64,000 nucleotides of DNA from Nitrospira sp. BO4 (GCA_030144965.1 JAMPUU010000015.1:1-64000); one strand, 5' to 3'. Shown: positions 16,390-26,529, numbered from the stretch's first letter. The notes: generated by a model not told the origin, from the letters alone. Numbers and translations are program-made.

Positions 16390-18030
16390 ATGAGAATTTC
16401 CGGTTCCATTCTTTTGCTTGTGATCATGGCGATTTCGCTTACACGTGTTTCACCGACTTTGGCCGTGGAAGAAGGTCAATTCGTGAGGAAGGACGGCAAG
16501 TGGGAATACTACTCGGGCGAAGATCCAGGCTTGAAGTATCTCTACTTGAAAGGACTGATTTCGGAAGAAGAGTACAGCAAAGGCCTGAAGGTCATCGAAA
16601 CCAGAGAACGGCTCACCAAGCCGAACTTTAACGTCGATGTCAACAATGGCTTGAACTTCCGCGTCGGTGAAAAATTTCTGCTCAAACTGCGGCTTCTTAC
16701 ACAGGTTCGCTATACCCACAGCAATTACAATGAAGCCTGGGGGACCATCGGTGACTCGAGAAATCCGGAGATTCTCGGCGGGCAAGTCGAGTATCGGGCA
16801 TATCGGTATGCGAGCGATTCGAATAAATTTTCAGTTTCCAATGTGCAGCTTCAATTCATGGGGCATGCCTTCGATCCTGACCTTCGGTACAATTTTTCTT
16901 TGGCCGCGACCCAACCGGCCTTTGACCAAGAAGGGGGGAGCGGGCGACTCAACCTGCTTGATGCCTATATTTCGTCATGGCACATCCCTTGGGCCACTGT
17001 TCAAGTCGGTCAGCAACGAGTCTGGTTCAATCGTGCGCTGATCACTTCCAATGCCACGACGACTTTTGCAGATAACATGGTGGTGCAGAGGGTCTTTGCG
17101 GCGAACCTCCAGAGCAGTCGGGACGTGGGTATCACCATTATGAGTGATGAAGAGAAGTATAAGTTTAACTATGCCATCGGTATTTGGGGAGGGGTTGGAG
17201 CAAATCTCACGCGAGAGGGTACGGCGGTCAGTCAGAATGTGTTGCCCCAAACCGGAACTCCGGGCGCACCAAATGCTGGAACGACCAGAACATACAACTA
17301 CGATACTCGTTTTTTGACCGGCGAGATGATGTATACGGTCAGGTTGCTTTATAAGATCGCTGGCAATCCAGGGTACGGACAGGGAGATATTCTCAATTCA
17401 CGTACCCCACAAACAGCCATTGCGTTCGCCTATGCGTATGATCCGGCTCAAAATTACCTGAGCTCGATCCGATCCGACATCGTCGAGCGGACGTTTCGTC
17501 AGCGAGTTACCCAGGCCTACAATGGGAGGCTACTCGGTGGCGGCATTTACGATTTTCACACGTTTAACCTGGATTATATCCTCAAATACAAGGGCTGGTC
17601 GCTTCAAGCGGAAGGGTTCTATCGCATTCAAGATGTACGGAATAGCGATGCTGGAACCAGACCGTTCGACTTGGGAACAATCCCCACCAGTCCCCTCGCC
17701 GTTGGGCCGCCGGTGTCACTTGGCGATGCATGGGGCTGGTATGTGCAAGTGGGGAAGTATGTGATCCCACGCAAGCTCGAAGTCGCAGTCCGATACGGCA
17801 TCCTGGATCCTTCGATTAGACAGAAACAGGATTTGACCAAAGAACTGGGCGTTGCCATCAGCTATAGCTTCGACGGCACGTACAATAATCGCATTATTCT
17901 CGATTACTCGAATATTACGATGGGCAGCGGTGGACGAGCGCCGGATCGATTTCCCTTCGAAAATCTTCCGGGATTTGGTCGGGATCTCGTCGAAAACCGG
18001 TTCAATGTCCAATATCAGTTCTATTTCTAA
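16390..18030 (+). CDS. Phosphate-selective-porin-like outer-membrane channel (OprO/OprP type)
   Basis: 546 residues, signal peptide cut near TLAVE, ribosome site GGGAGG before the ATG. Residues 25-70 carry the same module as the porin at 12953 (QFVRKDGKWEYYS, DPGLKY, GLISEEEYS). The rest is a 16-strand-type barrel with OprP-like segments (DAYISSWHIPWATVQVGQQR, FAANLQSSRDVGI) and a C-terminal aromatic strand ending in QFYF. Given the downstream oxyanion-binding and sulfate-transport genes, sulfate or a related anion is the likely cargo (inference). Confidence 0.8.
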   Translation: MRISGSILLLVIMAISLTRVSPTLAVEEGQFVRKDGKWEYYSGEDPGLKYLYLKGLISEEEYSKGLKVIETRERLTKPNFNVDVNNGLNFRVGEKFLLKLRLLTQVRYTHSNYNEAWGTIGDSRNPEILGGQVEYRAYRYASDSNKFSVSNVQLQFMGHAFDPDLRYNFSLAATQPAFDQEGGSGRLNLLDAYISSWHIPWATVQVGQQRVWFNRALITSNATTTFADNMVVQRVFAANLQSSRDVGITIMSDEEKYKFNYAIGIWGGVGANLTREGTAVSQNVLPQTGTPGAPNAGTTRTYNYDTRFLTGEMMYTVRLLYKIAGNPGYGQGDILNSRTPQTAIAFAYAYDPAQNYLSSIRSDIVERTFRQRVTQAYNGRLLGGGIYDFHTFNLDYILKYKGWSLQAEGFYRIQDVRNSDAGTRPFDLGTIPTSPLAVGPPVSLGDAWGWYVQVGKYVIPRKLEVAVRYGILDPSIRQKQDLTKELGVAISYSFDGTYNNRIILDYSNITMGSGGRAPDRFPFENLPGFGRDLVENRFNVQYQFYF

Positions 18031-18065
18031 CGCAGATGAAACAGCACAGACATAAGGAGATTGTC

Positions 18066-18890
18066 ATGACATTCGCGCCTCTTCTTGCTCGCGCACTGTT
18101 CTTCGTCAGTATCGTCGCGTTTACCGAATCAGTGGCTACACCCGCGTATGCACAATCCGAGGTCCTCACCATCGCGGCGGCTAATAACCTGAAAGACGTG
18201 CTTCGGAAGATATTGCCTCTTTTCGAAGCGCAAAACCGAGACATCGCCGTACGGGTCATTTATGCACAACCCAAGACACTCACCAAGCAAATCGAGGAAG
18301 GGGCACCAGTGGATGTCTTTCTTCCTGCGCTCATCGAGGACATCGATCAGCTGGAGAGCAAGGAGCTTATCCTTAAAGGCACCAAACATGTCTACGCTCG
18401 CACGGCCCTTGTGTTGATCACCAACAGCGCGTTCCCGGCGCAGCTCGACTCCATTCAAGATCTTGAAACCAAACCGGTGAGGCATATCGCTATCGGAGAT
18501 CCCTCGACGTCAGCCGTCGGCAAAGACACCATCCAGTTCTTGAGAGATCGAAATCTCGAGTCCCGTCTGAAATCTCAATTCATCTACGGAGAACATTCTC
18601 GAGCCGTGCTGGATCTTGTCTCAAGAGGAGAGGCGGAGTTGGGTGTGGTACATCGAGCCGATGCCATCGGATCGAAGCGAGTGCGCATCATCGATTCGGC
18701 GCCATCCGACAGTCATAGAGCGATCGCATACGGAGTCGTCTCACCTTGGACAGCACGCAACATTTCGGGAGCCCGCGACTTCGTTTCGTTCCTACAGAGC
18801 GAAAAGGCGCAGGGAGAATTCAAGCAATACGGTTTTGAGTCGGTCGTTTCAGATATCAACCTCACACAGCGCGAGGAGGTCAAGCCATGA
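18066..18890 (+). CDS. Second ModA-like oxyanion-binding protein
   Basis: 274 residues from the ATG at 18066, chosen because AAGGAG precedes it. Signal peptide to about AYAQS. The mature sequence follows ModA: LTIAAANNLKDVLRKILPLF, KQIEEGAPVDVFLPA, IGDPSTSAVGKD, RGEAELGVVHRADA. It is only distantly like ModA at 12185, so the ligand could be molybdate, tungstate or another oxyanion. No ModBC partner is adjacent; the nearest permeases are CysTW downstream. It overlaps the next gene by 4 bases. Confidence 0.75.
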   Translation: MTFAPLLARALFFVSIVAFTESVATPAYAQSEVLTIAAANNLKDVLRKILPLFEAQNRDIAVRVIYAQPKTLTKQIEEGAPVDVFLPALIEDIDQLESKELILKGTKHVYARTALVLITNSAFPAQLDSIQDLETKPVRHIAIGDPSTSAVGKDTIQFLRDRNLESRLKSQFIYGEHSRAVLDLVSRGEAELGVVHRADAIGSKRVRIIDSAPSDSHRAIAYGVVSPWTARNISGARDFVSFLQSEKAQGEFKQYGFESVVSDINLTQREEVKP

Positions 18891-19585
18891 GGGAATGGAC
18901 AAGCAGCGACAATCATAAGAGCTCATGGTTTGCCCGCACACTTCTCGTTCTAAGCATCGGCATCGTGACTGGTTGCGCAGGGACTTCAGTTGCGCCAGAG
19001 ATGAGCATTTATCAATCTGGACTCAATCGTGTGTATTTGGAAAAAGATCCTGCTCCTCACGTGAACACCCATCCAACGGCATTAACTTCAAGCGAGGTCG
19101 GTTCGTTGTTGCGAGGGGTGCGCATTTGGAAACAACGCAACATTGTCCATCGACTCCTTTCCGGAGAAGCCGAGCGAACAAGGGCCTTTCGCAATGAAGA
19201 GGTAGCGGTGCTCGCACCGGCAATTTCCAGAGCCTTGGAGCTGGCCTCACCCGATCAGCGTGTCTATTTTCACCTCGGTCAGGTGACTGAGTACGGAGAA
19301 GAGGAAACGACGACCGGTTGGTTGTCCATTCAAGGCAATCTGCTATATCTCGCCTTGACCGAGGCCCATGACCGCCATAGTCCCGGGCCTGACATCAGCA
19401 AGTACGACCGTCAGATGCCGAATGTGCCCGAACAGGCTCCTGCCTTTCACGCGACATTTGAGCCGGAAGAGTATTTGCACACGGTCCATTCAGGATGGAG
19501 GTTGTTCACGATCGACCAGCGAGAGGAACTGCACATTCGATATCGCGATGCACTTGACGCTCTCACAAAAAGTCCCCGCTCGTGA
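18887..19585 (+). CDS. Lipoprotein of unknown function
   Basis: 232 residues with a lipoprotein signal (lipobox VTGC about residue 30). The mature part has a helical region (residues 60-120) and a mixed region with [20 protein letters not shown], which suggests a beta-sheet domain. I recognise no named family. The 4-base ATGA overlap with the ModA-like gene and the following sulfate-binding protein place it in the transport operon, perhaps as an envelope accessory. Confidence 0.65.
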   Translation: MREWTSSDNHKSSWFARTLLVLSIGIVTGCAGTSVAPEMSIYQSGLNRVYLEKDPAPHVNTHPTALTSSEVGSLLRGVRIWKQRNIVHRLLSGEAERTRAFRNEEVAVLAPAISRALELASPDQRVYFHLGQVTEYGEEETTTGWLSIQGNLLYLALTEAHDRHSPGPDISKYDRQMPNVPEQAPAFHATFEPEEYLHTVHSGWRLFTIDQREELHIRYRDALDALTKSPRS

Positions 19586-19643
19586 ACGAACAGTACGGTT
19601 CGACCGGTCTGAACGGGATTGCTGTCATGGAGGCGATTGGGTC

Positions 19644-20693
19644 ATGAAGACTGAGAAGAGAAAGGAGTATGTTGTGCAGATAAAACGGTTAGCTTCCATA
19701 TCTATAATGGCAGTGTTGTCTGGATTGTTTGTGCTGAGTTCATCGCTTCAGGCTGCCGAGTCCGTGGTCATCTTGAATGTGTCCTATGATCCGACGCGGG
19801 AGCTGTACCAGGAATTCAATGCGGCCTTTGCAAAGTATTGGCAGAAGGAAAAAGGCCAACCGGTCGTCGTCAAACAATCGCATGCTGGGTCCAGCAAGCA
19901 AGCGCGGGCCGTGATCGACGGCCTGGATGCCGACGTGGTGACGTTGGCCTTGGCCTATGACGTGGATGCCATCGCCAAAGCTCGCCTGTTGCCGGCAAAT
20001 TGGCAGACACGGTTGCCACACAACAGTTCACCCTATACCTCGACTATTGTCTTCCTGGTGCGGAAGGGAAATCCCAAAGCCATTCGTGATTGGGACGACC
20101 TCGTGAAACCCGGAGTGGCGGTCATTCCTGCGAATCCGAAAACGTCGGGGGCCGCGCGTTGGGCCTATCTGTCCGCGTGGGGTTATGCACTAAAAAAGTA
20201 TGACAATAGTGAAACGAAGGCCAAGGAGTTTATCGGAAAGTTTTACGCGAATGTGCCGGTGCTTGATTCCGGTGCGCGGGGTGCAACCACGACATTCGTT
20301 GAGCGCGGAATCGGGGACGTGTTGGTCGGATGGGAAAACGAGGCATATTTGGCGCTCAAGGAATTCGGCGCAGGGAAATTTGAGATTGTGACCCCATCGG
20401 TCAGCATCCTCGCGGAGCCGACCGTATCGCTCGTCGATTCGGTGGCGAAGAAAAAGGGCACCGAAACACAGGCGCAGGCCTACCTGCAGTATCTCTATTC
20501 AGATGAAGGGCAGGAGATCGCAGCCAAGCACTTTTACCGCCCCCGTTCGGAGGCGGCGTTGGCCAAGTATGCAAATCAGTTCTCCAAAGTGAGTTTATTT
20601 ACGATTGATGACGTATTCGGAGGGTGGCAAAAGGCACAGCAGACACACTTTGCAGACGGTGGGGTCTTCGATGAGATCTACAAACTGAAATAG
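19644..20693 (+). CDS. sbp: Sulfate/thiosulfate-binding periplasmic protein
   Basis: 349 residues. Signal peptide (cut near LQAAES), then the family pattern [59 protein letters not shown]. These give the sulfate-coordinating main-chain loops. ATG 19644 is used; GTG 19674 has a better placed AAAGGAG and would give a shorter, more usual signal peptide. It delivers sulfate to CysTWA, whose genes follow after two other genes. Confidence 0.9.
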   Translation: MKTEKRKEYVVQIKRLASISIMAVLSGLFVLSSSLQAAESVVILNVSYDPTRELYQEFNAAFAKYWQKEKGQPVVVKQSHAGSSKQARAVIDGLDADVVTLALAYDVDAIAKARLLPANWQTRLPHNSSPYTSTIVFLVRKGNPKAIRDWDDLVKPGVAVIPANPKTSGAARWAYLSAWGYALKKYDNSETKAKEFIGKFYANVPVLDSGARGATTTFVERGIGDVLVGWENEAYLALKEFGAGKFEIVTPSVSILAEPTVSLVDSVAKKKGTETQAQAYLQYLYSDEGQEIAAKHFYRPRSEAALAKYANQFSKVSLFTIDDVFGGWQKAQQTHFADGGVFDEIYKLK

Positions 20694-20794
20694 TTCGCTG
20701 AGCGTGAAGTTTCTGGCGGAGGCGGCAGGGAGCTGGCGGTGCTCCTTGCACGATGAGAAGGTGGTCGTCGAACAGCAAACGGTCAGGAGATACC

Positions 20795-21112
20795 ATGAAC
20801 ATCCTTCTGGTCGGCGGTGATTCCGCCGAAGTGTTCCGGAAGCGCTCGGGCGGCAGAAAAAGTCGTGTGGAGCATTGGACGGGGCGCAAGCATCGTGATC
20901 TGGTGCGATCAATCCCGAAAGCCACTGAGGCAGTCGTCGTGGTGTTGGACCGGGTGAGTCACACATTGGCGAGAAAAGTGCGCGGTGAAGCGTCGCGACG
21001 CGGGTTGCCTGTGTATTTTTTGAAGCGAGGCCGACAGATGGATGTCGATGCGCGCTCGGAATCTGTTTGTTTTGATTCTCGTCGATATCGGGAGCTTTCT
21101 GTCAATGGGTAA
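20795..21112 (+). CDS. DUF2325 domain protein
   Basis: 105 residues from the ATG at 20795 (AGGAG upstream). It begins MNILLVGGD and has VVVVLDRVSHTLARKVRGEA followed by GLPVYFLKRG, the layout of DUF2325, a small Rossmann-like domain. The function of the family is unknown, though members turn up near sulfur and metal genes. Its last 8 bases overlap the start of the next gene, which suggests translational coupling. Confidence 0.7.
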   Translation: MNILLVGGDSAEVFRKRSGGRKSRVEHWTGRKHRDLVRSIPKATEAVVVVLDRVSHTLARKVRGEASRRGLPVYFLKRGRQMDVDARSESVCFDSRRYRELSVNG

Positions 21113-21896
21113 CCTCACTCCAAGAATTCCGCACATCGGGATTGTTGCCGGAACGGCTGAGGGGGCGGCCCTCTGTTACCGAACCATCTGTCTGGAAGCG
21201 GAGCATGTCATGGGGCGCCGATATGTGCATCCGGAGATCACGCTCCATTCGTCCCCGCTTCATCTATATCTCAACGCAATCGATCGGAACGACTGGAGAG
21301 GGGTGGCTGCTCTCATGTCTCACTCGGCCTCGAAACTGGCCCGGGTCGGCGCCGATTTCTTAATTTGTCCGAACAACACGTTGCACCAGGCTATTGACTT
21401 GGTTGAATCACCGCTCCCGTGGCTGCATATCGCCAAGCCGGTTCTGGAAGAAATCATACAGCACGGTTGGCGACGAGTCGGAATTCTCGGAACGCAGATC
21501 GTCATGGAAGGGTCGATCTATTCGCATGCGCTGAAGCAGCGAGATGTCGAGACGGTGATTCCAGCGGGGGCCGACAGGGTTCGAATTCAGCATATGATTC
21601 GGAGCGAACTGATTGCAGGCCGGTTTACAAGCGACTCTCGCCTTTTTTTGCAGAAGGTGATCTCGGAGATGGCTGATGAGGGAGTCGAGGCGGTCATTCT
21701 CGGATGCACGGAATTGCCTCTATTCCTCTCTGAAGAACAATCAATTCTTCCGATGCTGGATTCAACACGCTTGCTGGCGCGAGCCGCGCTGCGTTACGGG
21801 GTCCAGAGGGAATGGCACCCGGGAGAAGAGCGTGAGACGGGTCGTCGATGTGGGGCGAGTTTCACCGACAGAGTGTTGTGTGCGGACCAAAACTGA
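21105..21896 (+). CDS. Aspartate/glutamate racemase family protein
   Basis: 263 residues, started at ATG 21105 because HIGIVAGTAEGAALCYRTIC is the family's first strand; the longer frame from 21042 adds a poor N-terminus. Both catalytic cysteines are present (CPNNTLHQA and GCTELPLF), so racemase activity on aspartate or glutamate is plausible. It overlaps the DUF2325 gene by 8 bases and is followed by cysT. Why a racemase sits among sulfate-transport genes is not clear. Confidence 0.8.
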   Translation: MGNLTPRIPHIGIVAGTAEGAALCYRTICLEAEHVMGRRYVHPEITLHSSPLHLYLNAIDRNDWRGVAALMSHSASKLARVGADFLICPNNTLHQAIDLVESPLPWLHIAKPVLEEIIQHGWRRVGILGTQIVMEGSIYSHALKQRDVETVIPAGADRVRIQHMIRSELIAGRFTSDSRLFLQKVISEMADEGVEAVILGCTELPLFLSEEQSILPMLDSTRLLARAALRYGVQREWHPGEERETGRRCGASFTDRVLCADQN

Positions 21897-21979
21897 CATG
21901 GCGATGAAGGCTTCGGTGATGAGACGAATGGGTTTTCGTATACACGGAATTTCCACGAATTGATCCGGACAAACAGCTC

Positions 21980-22816
21980 ATGCGCTTGACGTTGAAACAG
22001 CCCAGCGTGCTCCCAGGATTCGGTCTGACATTGGGGTTCACCGTCTTTTATTTCAGCCTCATCGTGTTGATCCCTCTCAGCGGACTCTTCGTGAAGACCA
22101 GCACATTGTCCTGGGAACAGTTTTGGGAGATCGTCACCAATCCACGGGCCATTGCCTCCTATCAGCTGACGTTCGGGGCTTCGCTGGTCGGCGCGCTCAT
22201 CAACGGATTGTTCGGGTCGATCATCGCGTGGGTGTTGGTCAGGTACCGTTTCCCAGGCCGGTCTCTCGTCGATGCGCTCGTCGATCTACCCTTTGCCCTG
22301 CCGACCGCAGTCGCCGGCATTACGCTGACGGCGATCTATGCGTCAAACGGATGGATCGGCCGGTATCTGGAACCGTTGGGCATCAAGGTCGCTTTCACTC
22401 CGTTGGGTGTGCTTGTTGCGCTGACGTTCATCGGATTGCCGTTCGTCGTCCGTACCGTTCAGCCGGTGCTGCAGGACTTGGACAAGGAAGTCGAAGAGGC
22501 CGCCACCACGCTGGGGGCCAATCGATGGCAAACATTTCGAGCCGTCATCGTGCCCGAGCTTTGGCCTGCGCTCCTGACCGGGATCGCGATGGCGTTTGCG
22601 CGCGCCGTCGGGGAGTATGGATCGGTCATTTTCATTGCGGGCAATATGCCGCTCAAATCGGAGATCACCCCGCTGCTGATCATGACCAAATTGGAACAGT
22701 ACAATTATTCGGGAGCCACTGCGCTGGGCGTGGTGATGCTTGTGGCATCGTTTGTCCTGGCCTTGGCGATCAACCTCCTTCAGTGGTGGAGCAGCACTCG
22801 CCACATGAATCAATAG
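21980..22816 (+). CDS. cysT: Sulfate ABC transporter permease CysT
   Basis: 278 residues, six membrane helices. It has the CysT/CysU features: [40 protein letters not shown] (the ATPase-contact loop) and [18 protein letters not shown]. It forms the inner-membrane channel with CysW. It lies 6 bases before cysW; an 83-base gap to the racemase gene leaves room for a promoter, though I see none. Confidence 0.93.
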   Translation: MRLTLKQPSVLPGFGLTLGFTVFYFSLIVLIPLSGLFVKTSTLSWEQFWEIVTNPRAIASYQLTFGASLVGALINGLFGSIIAWVLVRYRFPGRSLVDALVDLPFALPTAVAGITLTAIYASNGWIGRYLEPLGIKVAFTPLGVLVALTFIGLPFVVRTVQPVLQDLDKEVEEAATTLGANRWQTFRAVIVPELWPALLTGIAMAFARAVGEYGSVIFIAGNMPLKSEITPLLIMTKLEQYNYSGATALGVVMLVASFVLALAINLLQWWSSTRHMNQ

Positions 22817-22822
22817 GAACCT

Positions 22823-23698
22823 ATGAATTCTGTCACGACTGCCGCCGACAAGGATCTGGAGTGGAAAGATTCGCTCACGACCGAGAGCTCTCTCGTCCGT
22901 AGGCTGTTGATTGCCGCCGCGTTCCTCTATTTGACGCTCTTCCTATTCGTCCCGATTGTCGCCATCTTTAGCGAAGCGTTGAAACATGGACTCGCCAGTT
23001 ACTTCGATTCGTTTCTCAATGAGGATGCCCTTGCAGCTATTCGTTTGACCCTCCTGGTCGCGGCTGTGGCTGTGCCGCTGAACGCCGTCTTCGGGGTGGC
23101 GGCGGCTTGGGCTATCGCCAAGTTCGAATTCATCGGCAAGCAGGCGCTTATTACCCTGATCGATATGCCGTTGGCCGTCTCGCCCGTAATCTCCGGATTG
23201 ATCTATGTCCTGCTCTTTGGGGCTCAGGGCTGGCTGGGTCCGTGGTTGGCCGAGCATGATATCAAGATCATCTTTGCGTTGCCCGGTATCGTCCTCGCAA
23301 CGATTTTTGTGACGGTTCCGTTTGTCGCCCGCGAGCTCATTCCCCTTATGCAATCGCAAGGGCGTGAGGAAGAGGAAGCGGCCATCACGCTGGGGGCCTC
23401 GGGCTGGCAAATGTTTACACGCGTGACGCTCCCGAATATCAAATGGAGTCTCCTCTATGGGGTGATTTTGTGCAATGCGCGTGCGATGGGTGAGTTCGGC
23501 GCGGTGTCGGTGGTCTCAGGCCATATTCGAGGGCTGACGAATACGATGCCGCTGCACGTCGAGATTTTATACAATGAGTACAACGCTGCGTCGGCGTTCG
23601 GCGTCGCCTCACTCCTGACCCTGTTGGCGATCGTAACCCTCTCAGCAAAGGCGCTGATCGAGCGGAAAACAGCCTCACCGCATCAGCGCATGCCCTAG
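22823..23698 (+). CDS. cysW: Sulfate ABC transporter permease CysW
   Basis: 291 residues with six membrane helices. Signatures: [20 protein letters not shown], the contact loop [20 protein letters not shown], and [19 protein letters not shown]. Its short hydrophilic N-terminus is usual for CysW. It pairs with CysT in the sulfate importer, and cysA follows after 41 bases. Confidence 0.94.
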   Translation: MNSVTTAADKDLEWKDSLTTESSLVRRLLIAAAFLYLTLFLFVPIVAIFSEALKHGLASYFDSFLNEDALAAIRLTLLVAAVAVPLNAVFGVAAAWAIAKFEFIGKQALITLIDMPLAVSPVISGLIYVLLFGAQGWLGPWLAEHDIKIIFALPGIVLATIFVTVPFVARELIPLMQSQGREEEEAAITLGASGWQMFTRVTLPNIKWSLLYGVILCNARAMGEFGAVSVVSGHIRGLTNTMPLHVEILYNEYNAASAFGVASLLTLLAIVTLSAKALIERKTASPHQRMP

Positions 23699-23739
23699 CG
23701 GTAACTGGACACAGATGCCTATTTAGCCAGGAGTCCATC

Positions 23740-24807
23740 ATGAGTATCCGGGTCGATCATGTCACGAAACGGTTTGGAACGTTCACCGTCTTGAACGACG
23801 TCAATCTGCAGGTTGAGGCGGGAGAACTTGTTGCGCTCCTCGGCCCGTCAGGTTGCGGCAAGACGACGCTGCTGAGAATTCTCGCTGGATTGGAACGTCC
23901 GGACCAGGGACGCATCTTTCTGCATGGCACGGAGGTGACCGATCAGCGAATCACCGAGCGCCGCGTGGGATTCGTCTTTCAGCATTACGCGCTGTTCCGT
24001 CATATGACCGTGGCGGAGAATGTCGCGTTTGGGCTGAGCGTACTGCCTCGGACACAACGGCCTTCCGCAGCCCGCATCCAGGACAAGGTCCATGAACTGC
24101 TCACGCTTGTGCAGCTGCAGGCAATGGCCGATCGGTATCCCAGCCAGTTGTCGGGCGGCCAACGACAGCGCGTTGCGCTGGCCAGAGCGCTGGCCGTGGA
24201 ACCGAAGCTCCTTCTGCTGGATGAACCCTTTGGGGCATTGGATGCGAAGGTCCGTAAAGAACTCCGCCGCTGGCTCCGGCGGCTCCACGACGACTTGCAT
24301 ATTACGAGCATCTTAGTAACCCATGACCAAGAAGAAGCTCTTGAAGCGGCTCATCGTGTCGTCGTGATGCATCAGGGGAATATCGAGCAGGTGGGTACGC
24401 CGGATGAAGTCTATGAAAATCCGGCAACTCCCTTCGTGTATCAATTCCTCGGCGATGTCAATGTCTTTCACGGGCGCATGGCACATGACCGACTCCTGGA
24501 CAGAGAAGCCGGTGAACGGGCGCAGGCCGATGGAGATGCTTCCGATCATAAGGAAGTGACGTTCGTGCGGCCTCATGATTTTGAGCTCAGCCCGACTCGG
24601 ACGGCACCGACACAACTCGAGGCGACCGTCCAGTTTCTCATTACGGCCGGCGCCCGAGTTCACGTGGAACTGGTGTCGAAAGAATCGTCTGAAATTATCG
24701 CGGTCGAGTTGACGAAGGAACGGTATCGTGAGTTGAAATTACAGCAAGGTGATGTCGTCTTTGTGCACCCGAAGCAGTTGCAGGTGTTCAAAGTGCCTCA
24801 TGCTTAA
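23740..24807 (+). CDS. cysA: Sulfate ABC transporter ATPase CysA
   Basis: 355 residues. Walker [11 protein letters not shown]-loop [12 protein letters not shown], signature [15 protein letters not shown], Walker [13 protein letters not shown], switch His in LVTHDQEEA. The C-terminal 120 residues are the TOBE-3 type regulatory domain ([13 protein letters not shown]-like stretch at about 265-280). It powers CysTW. Confidence 0.95.
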   Translation: MSIRVDHVTKRFGTFTVLNDVNLQVEAGELVALLGPSGCGKTTLLRILAGLERPDQGRIFLHGTEVTDQRITERRVGFVFQHYALFRHMTVAENVAFGLSVLPRTQRPSAARIQDKVHELLTLVQLQAMADRYPSQLSGGQRQRVALARALAVEPKLLLLDEPFGALDAKVRKELRRWLRRLHDDLHITSILVTHDQEEALEAAHRVVVMHQGNIEQVGTPDEVYENPATPFVYQFLGDVNVFHGRMAHDRLLDREAGERAQADGDASDHKEVTFVRPHDFELSPTRTAPTQLEATVQFLITAGARVHVELVSKESSEIIAVELTKERYRELKLQQGDVVFVHPKQLQVFKVPHA

Positions 24808-24850
24808 TTCCGCTCTGCCAGATTGATTGTCGATATATGAAGGTCAAACC

Positions 24851-25270
24851 ATGACACAGCAACCTCGTTTTGTCGTGTTTGCGCACAATGCGACCTATGA
24901 CAAACTCCACCAGGTGGCAACGCTCGGCATGACCGCAGCTGCAATGGGGAAGGATGTCATCATCGTGCTACTCTTCTGGACGATCAAGAAACTTGCGGAA
25001 GGGAAAATCGATGAAGTGGATTTTCCTCCGGAGTATGCCTCTGTGTCCGGTGAGGTCTCACGTTTGTTGCAGGAGAAAAAAGTTCCAAAGATTTCTGAGA
25101 TGTTTGCAGATGCCAAGCTGGTGGGCAAGCTCCGATTGATCGCCTGTAGCGCAGGGCTTGAGTACATGGGTGTGGAAGAAGAAGCGGTCACGACACGGGT
25201 GGATGCGGTGATGGGATTGCCGGCTATCCTGACATTGACCGCCGGCGCCGAAACCACATTGTTCATCTAG
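24851..25270 (+). CDS. DsrE-family sulfur-handling protein
   Basis: 139 residues from the ATG at 24851. The fold pattern is that of DsrE/DsrF-like proteins: FVVFAHNATYDKLHQVATLG, GKDVIIVLLFWTIKKL, and LIACSAGLEYMG with the single Cys placed where DsrE-type sulfur carriers have theirs. Such proteins relay persulfide sulfur. It comes directly after the sulfate importer and before ThiS/CysK and the desulfurase system, so a role in moving reduced sulfur between these is likely (inference). Confidence 0.75.
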   Translation: MTQQPRFVVFAHNATYDKLHQVATLGMTAAAMGKDVIIVLLFWTIKKLAEGKIDEVDFPPEYASVSGEVSRLLQEKKVPKISEMFADAKLVGKLRLIACSAGLEYMGVEEEAVTTRVDAVMGLPAILTLTAGAETTLFI

Positions 25271-25299
25271 CGGTCCGGAGGCGGGAGTGAACACTCGGC

Positions 25300-25500
25300 A
25301 TGGTGATCACGGTTAATGGAAAGCCTGAAGACATTCAGGCGTCGCTTCTCTTGGATCTTCTGAATGTCAAGCGGATTGAACCTCAAATGGTTGCCGTGGA
25401 ATTGAACGATGTCATGATCGCACAGGACCAGTTGGCCGGCACGCCGCTCAAGGAGGGCGACCGTGTCGAGTTCTTGTTTTACATGGGAGGCGGTCGGTGA
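25300..25500 (+). CDS. ThiS/MoaD-like sulfur carrier protein with C-terminal GGGR
   Basis: 66 residues, ubiquitin-like fold (ITVNGKPEDIQASLLLDLL, VAVELNDVMI, GDRVEFLFYMGGG). Carriers of this family must end in Gly-Gly to be activated as a thiocarboxylate. Here one Arg follows, so it is either trimmed by a peptidase (as for QbsE) or the ending is a by-product of the 4-base GTGA overlap with the next gene. That gene is a cysteine synthase, so it may be a CysO-like donor for cysteine rather than a thiamin ThiS; no thiG or thiF is in the window. Confidence 0.8.
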   Translation: MVITVNGKPEDIQASLLLDLLNVKRIEPQMVAVELNDVMIAQDQLAGTPLKEGDRVEFLFYMGGGR

Positions 25501-26429
25501 CCGGTCGACGGCATAACAATGCGACGGAATTGATCGGGAATACTCCACTCGTTCGGCTGAATCGGCTTTCGCCCAAAGGCGGTGCAACGATCTATGCGAA
25601 GGTGGAATATGCGAACCCCGGCGGGAGTGTAAAGGACAGAATTTGCCTCAATATGATCGATGAGGCGGAGCGGAGCGGGCGGCTGAAGCCCGGCGCGACG
25701 ATCGTCGAGCCAACCAGTGGGAACACCGGCATCGGCCTGGCGCTTATCGCAGCGGTACGAGGGTACAAATTGATCCTAGTCATGCCGGAAACCATGAGTC
25801 TGGAACGGGCCAGTCTCTTATCGTCGTATGGAGCGGAATTGGTGTGCACCGCCGGTTGGGAAGGGATGTTGGGTTCAATTAGAGAAGCCGACCGCATTGT
25901 GAGCCGTAACCCGTCATACTTCAAACCGGATCAATTCTCCAACCCCGCAAATCCGTCGATCCATCGGAGAACGACGGCTGAGGAGATTTGGAATGCGTTG
26001 GACGGGCGGATCGACGCGTTCGTTGCCGGCGTCGGCACCGGCGGCACGATCACGGGTTGCGGCGAAGTGTTCAAGGAGCGGAACCAAGCGGTTCGCATCA
26101 TTGCCGTTGAACCAAGCGCCTCGCCGGTTCTTTCTGGAGGCGCTCCTGGACCGCACAAGATTCAGGGTATCGGTGCGGGATTTGTGCCGGACGTCTTGAA
26201 TCAAAAGATCCTTGACCGGGTAATTGCCATCACGGACGACGAGGCGTATCGCACCTCTAAAATCCTGGCGAGCCAAGAAGGTTTGTTCGGAGGAATTTCT
26301 TCCGGCGCGAACGTGGCTGCAGCCCAGCGCGTAGCGGCCGAGTTGGGGCGCGATCAAACGGTCGTCACGATACTTTGTGATACCGGCGAACGATATCTCA
26401 GCATGGGAAAGTATTTCGCTGAACATTGA
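25497..26429 (+). CDS. Cysteine synthase (CysK/CysM family)
   Basis: 310 residues, PLP-dependent fold type II. The PLP lysine is in NPGGSVKDR, the phosphate or substrate loop in EPTSGNTGIGLA, and the glycine-rich PLP-phosphate loop in GVGTGGTITG. It makes cysteine from O-acetylserine (or O-phosphoserine) and a sulfide donor. It overlaps the ThiS-like gene by 4 bases, which raises the possibility of a carrier-bound sulfur donor, as for CysM/CysO. The serine acetyltransferase at 29264 could supply O-acetylserine. Confidence 0.9.
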   Translation: MTGRRHNNATELIGNTPLVRLNRLSPKGGATIYAKVEYANPGGSVKDRICLNMIDEAERSGRLKPGATIVEPTSGNTGIGLALIAAVRGYKLILVMPETMSLERASLLSSYGAELVCTAGWEGMLGSIREADRIVSRNPSYFKPDQFSNPANPSIHRRTTAEEIWNALDGRIDAFVAGVGTGGTITGCGEVFKERNQAVRIIAVEPSASPVLSGGAPGPHKIQGIGAGFVPDVLNQKILDRVIAITDDEAYRTSKILASQEGLFGGISSGANVAAAQRVAAELGRDQTVVTILCDTGERYLSMGKYFAEH

Positions 26430-26438
26430 TGCTGATCG

Positions 26439-26454
26439 GAATCAAATTTGCCGA
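26439..26454 (+). promoter_or_regulatory. Weak candidate sigma-54 promoter before the encapsulin gene
   Basis: GG at 26439-26440 and GC at 26451-26452 are separated by exactly 10 bases, with TTT before the GC (-12 like TTTGC). The -24 block (CGGAATC) is a poor match to TGGCACG. It lies about 80 bases before the shell gene and would fit the sigma-54 activator at the end of the operon. Chance occurrence is quite possible. Confidence 0.2.
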
Positions 26455-26529
26455 CGAACAGATCACGTGAGGCGATAAGTCTCCATACAGGCGGGTATCA
26501 TGCCCGTCCATTTTAGAAAGGATAAGCCA

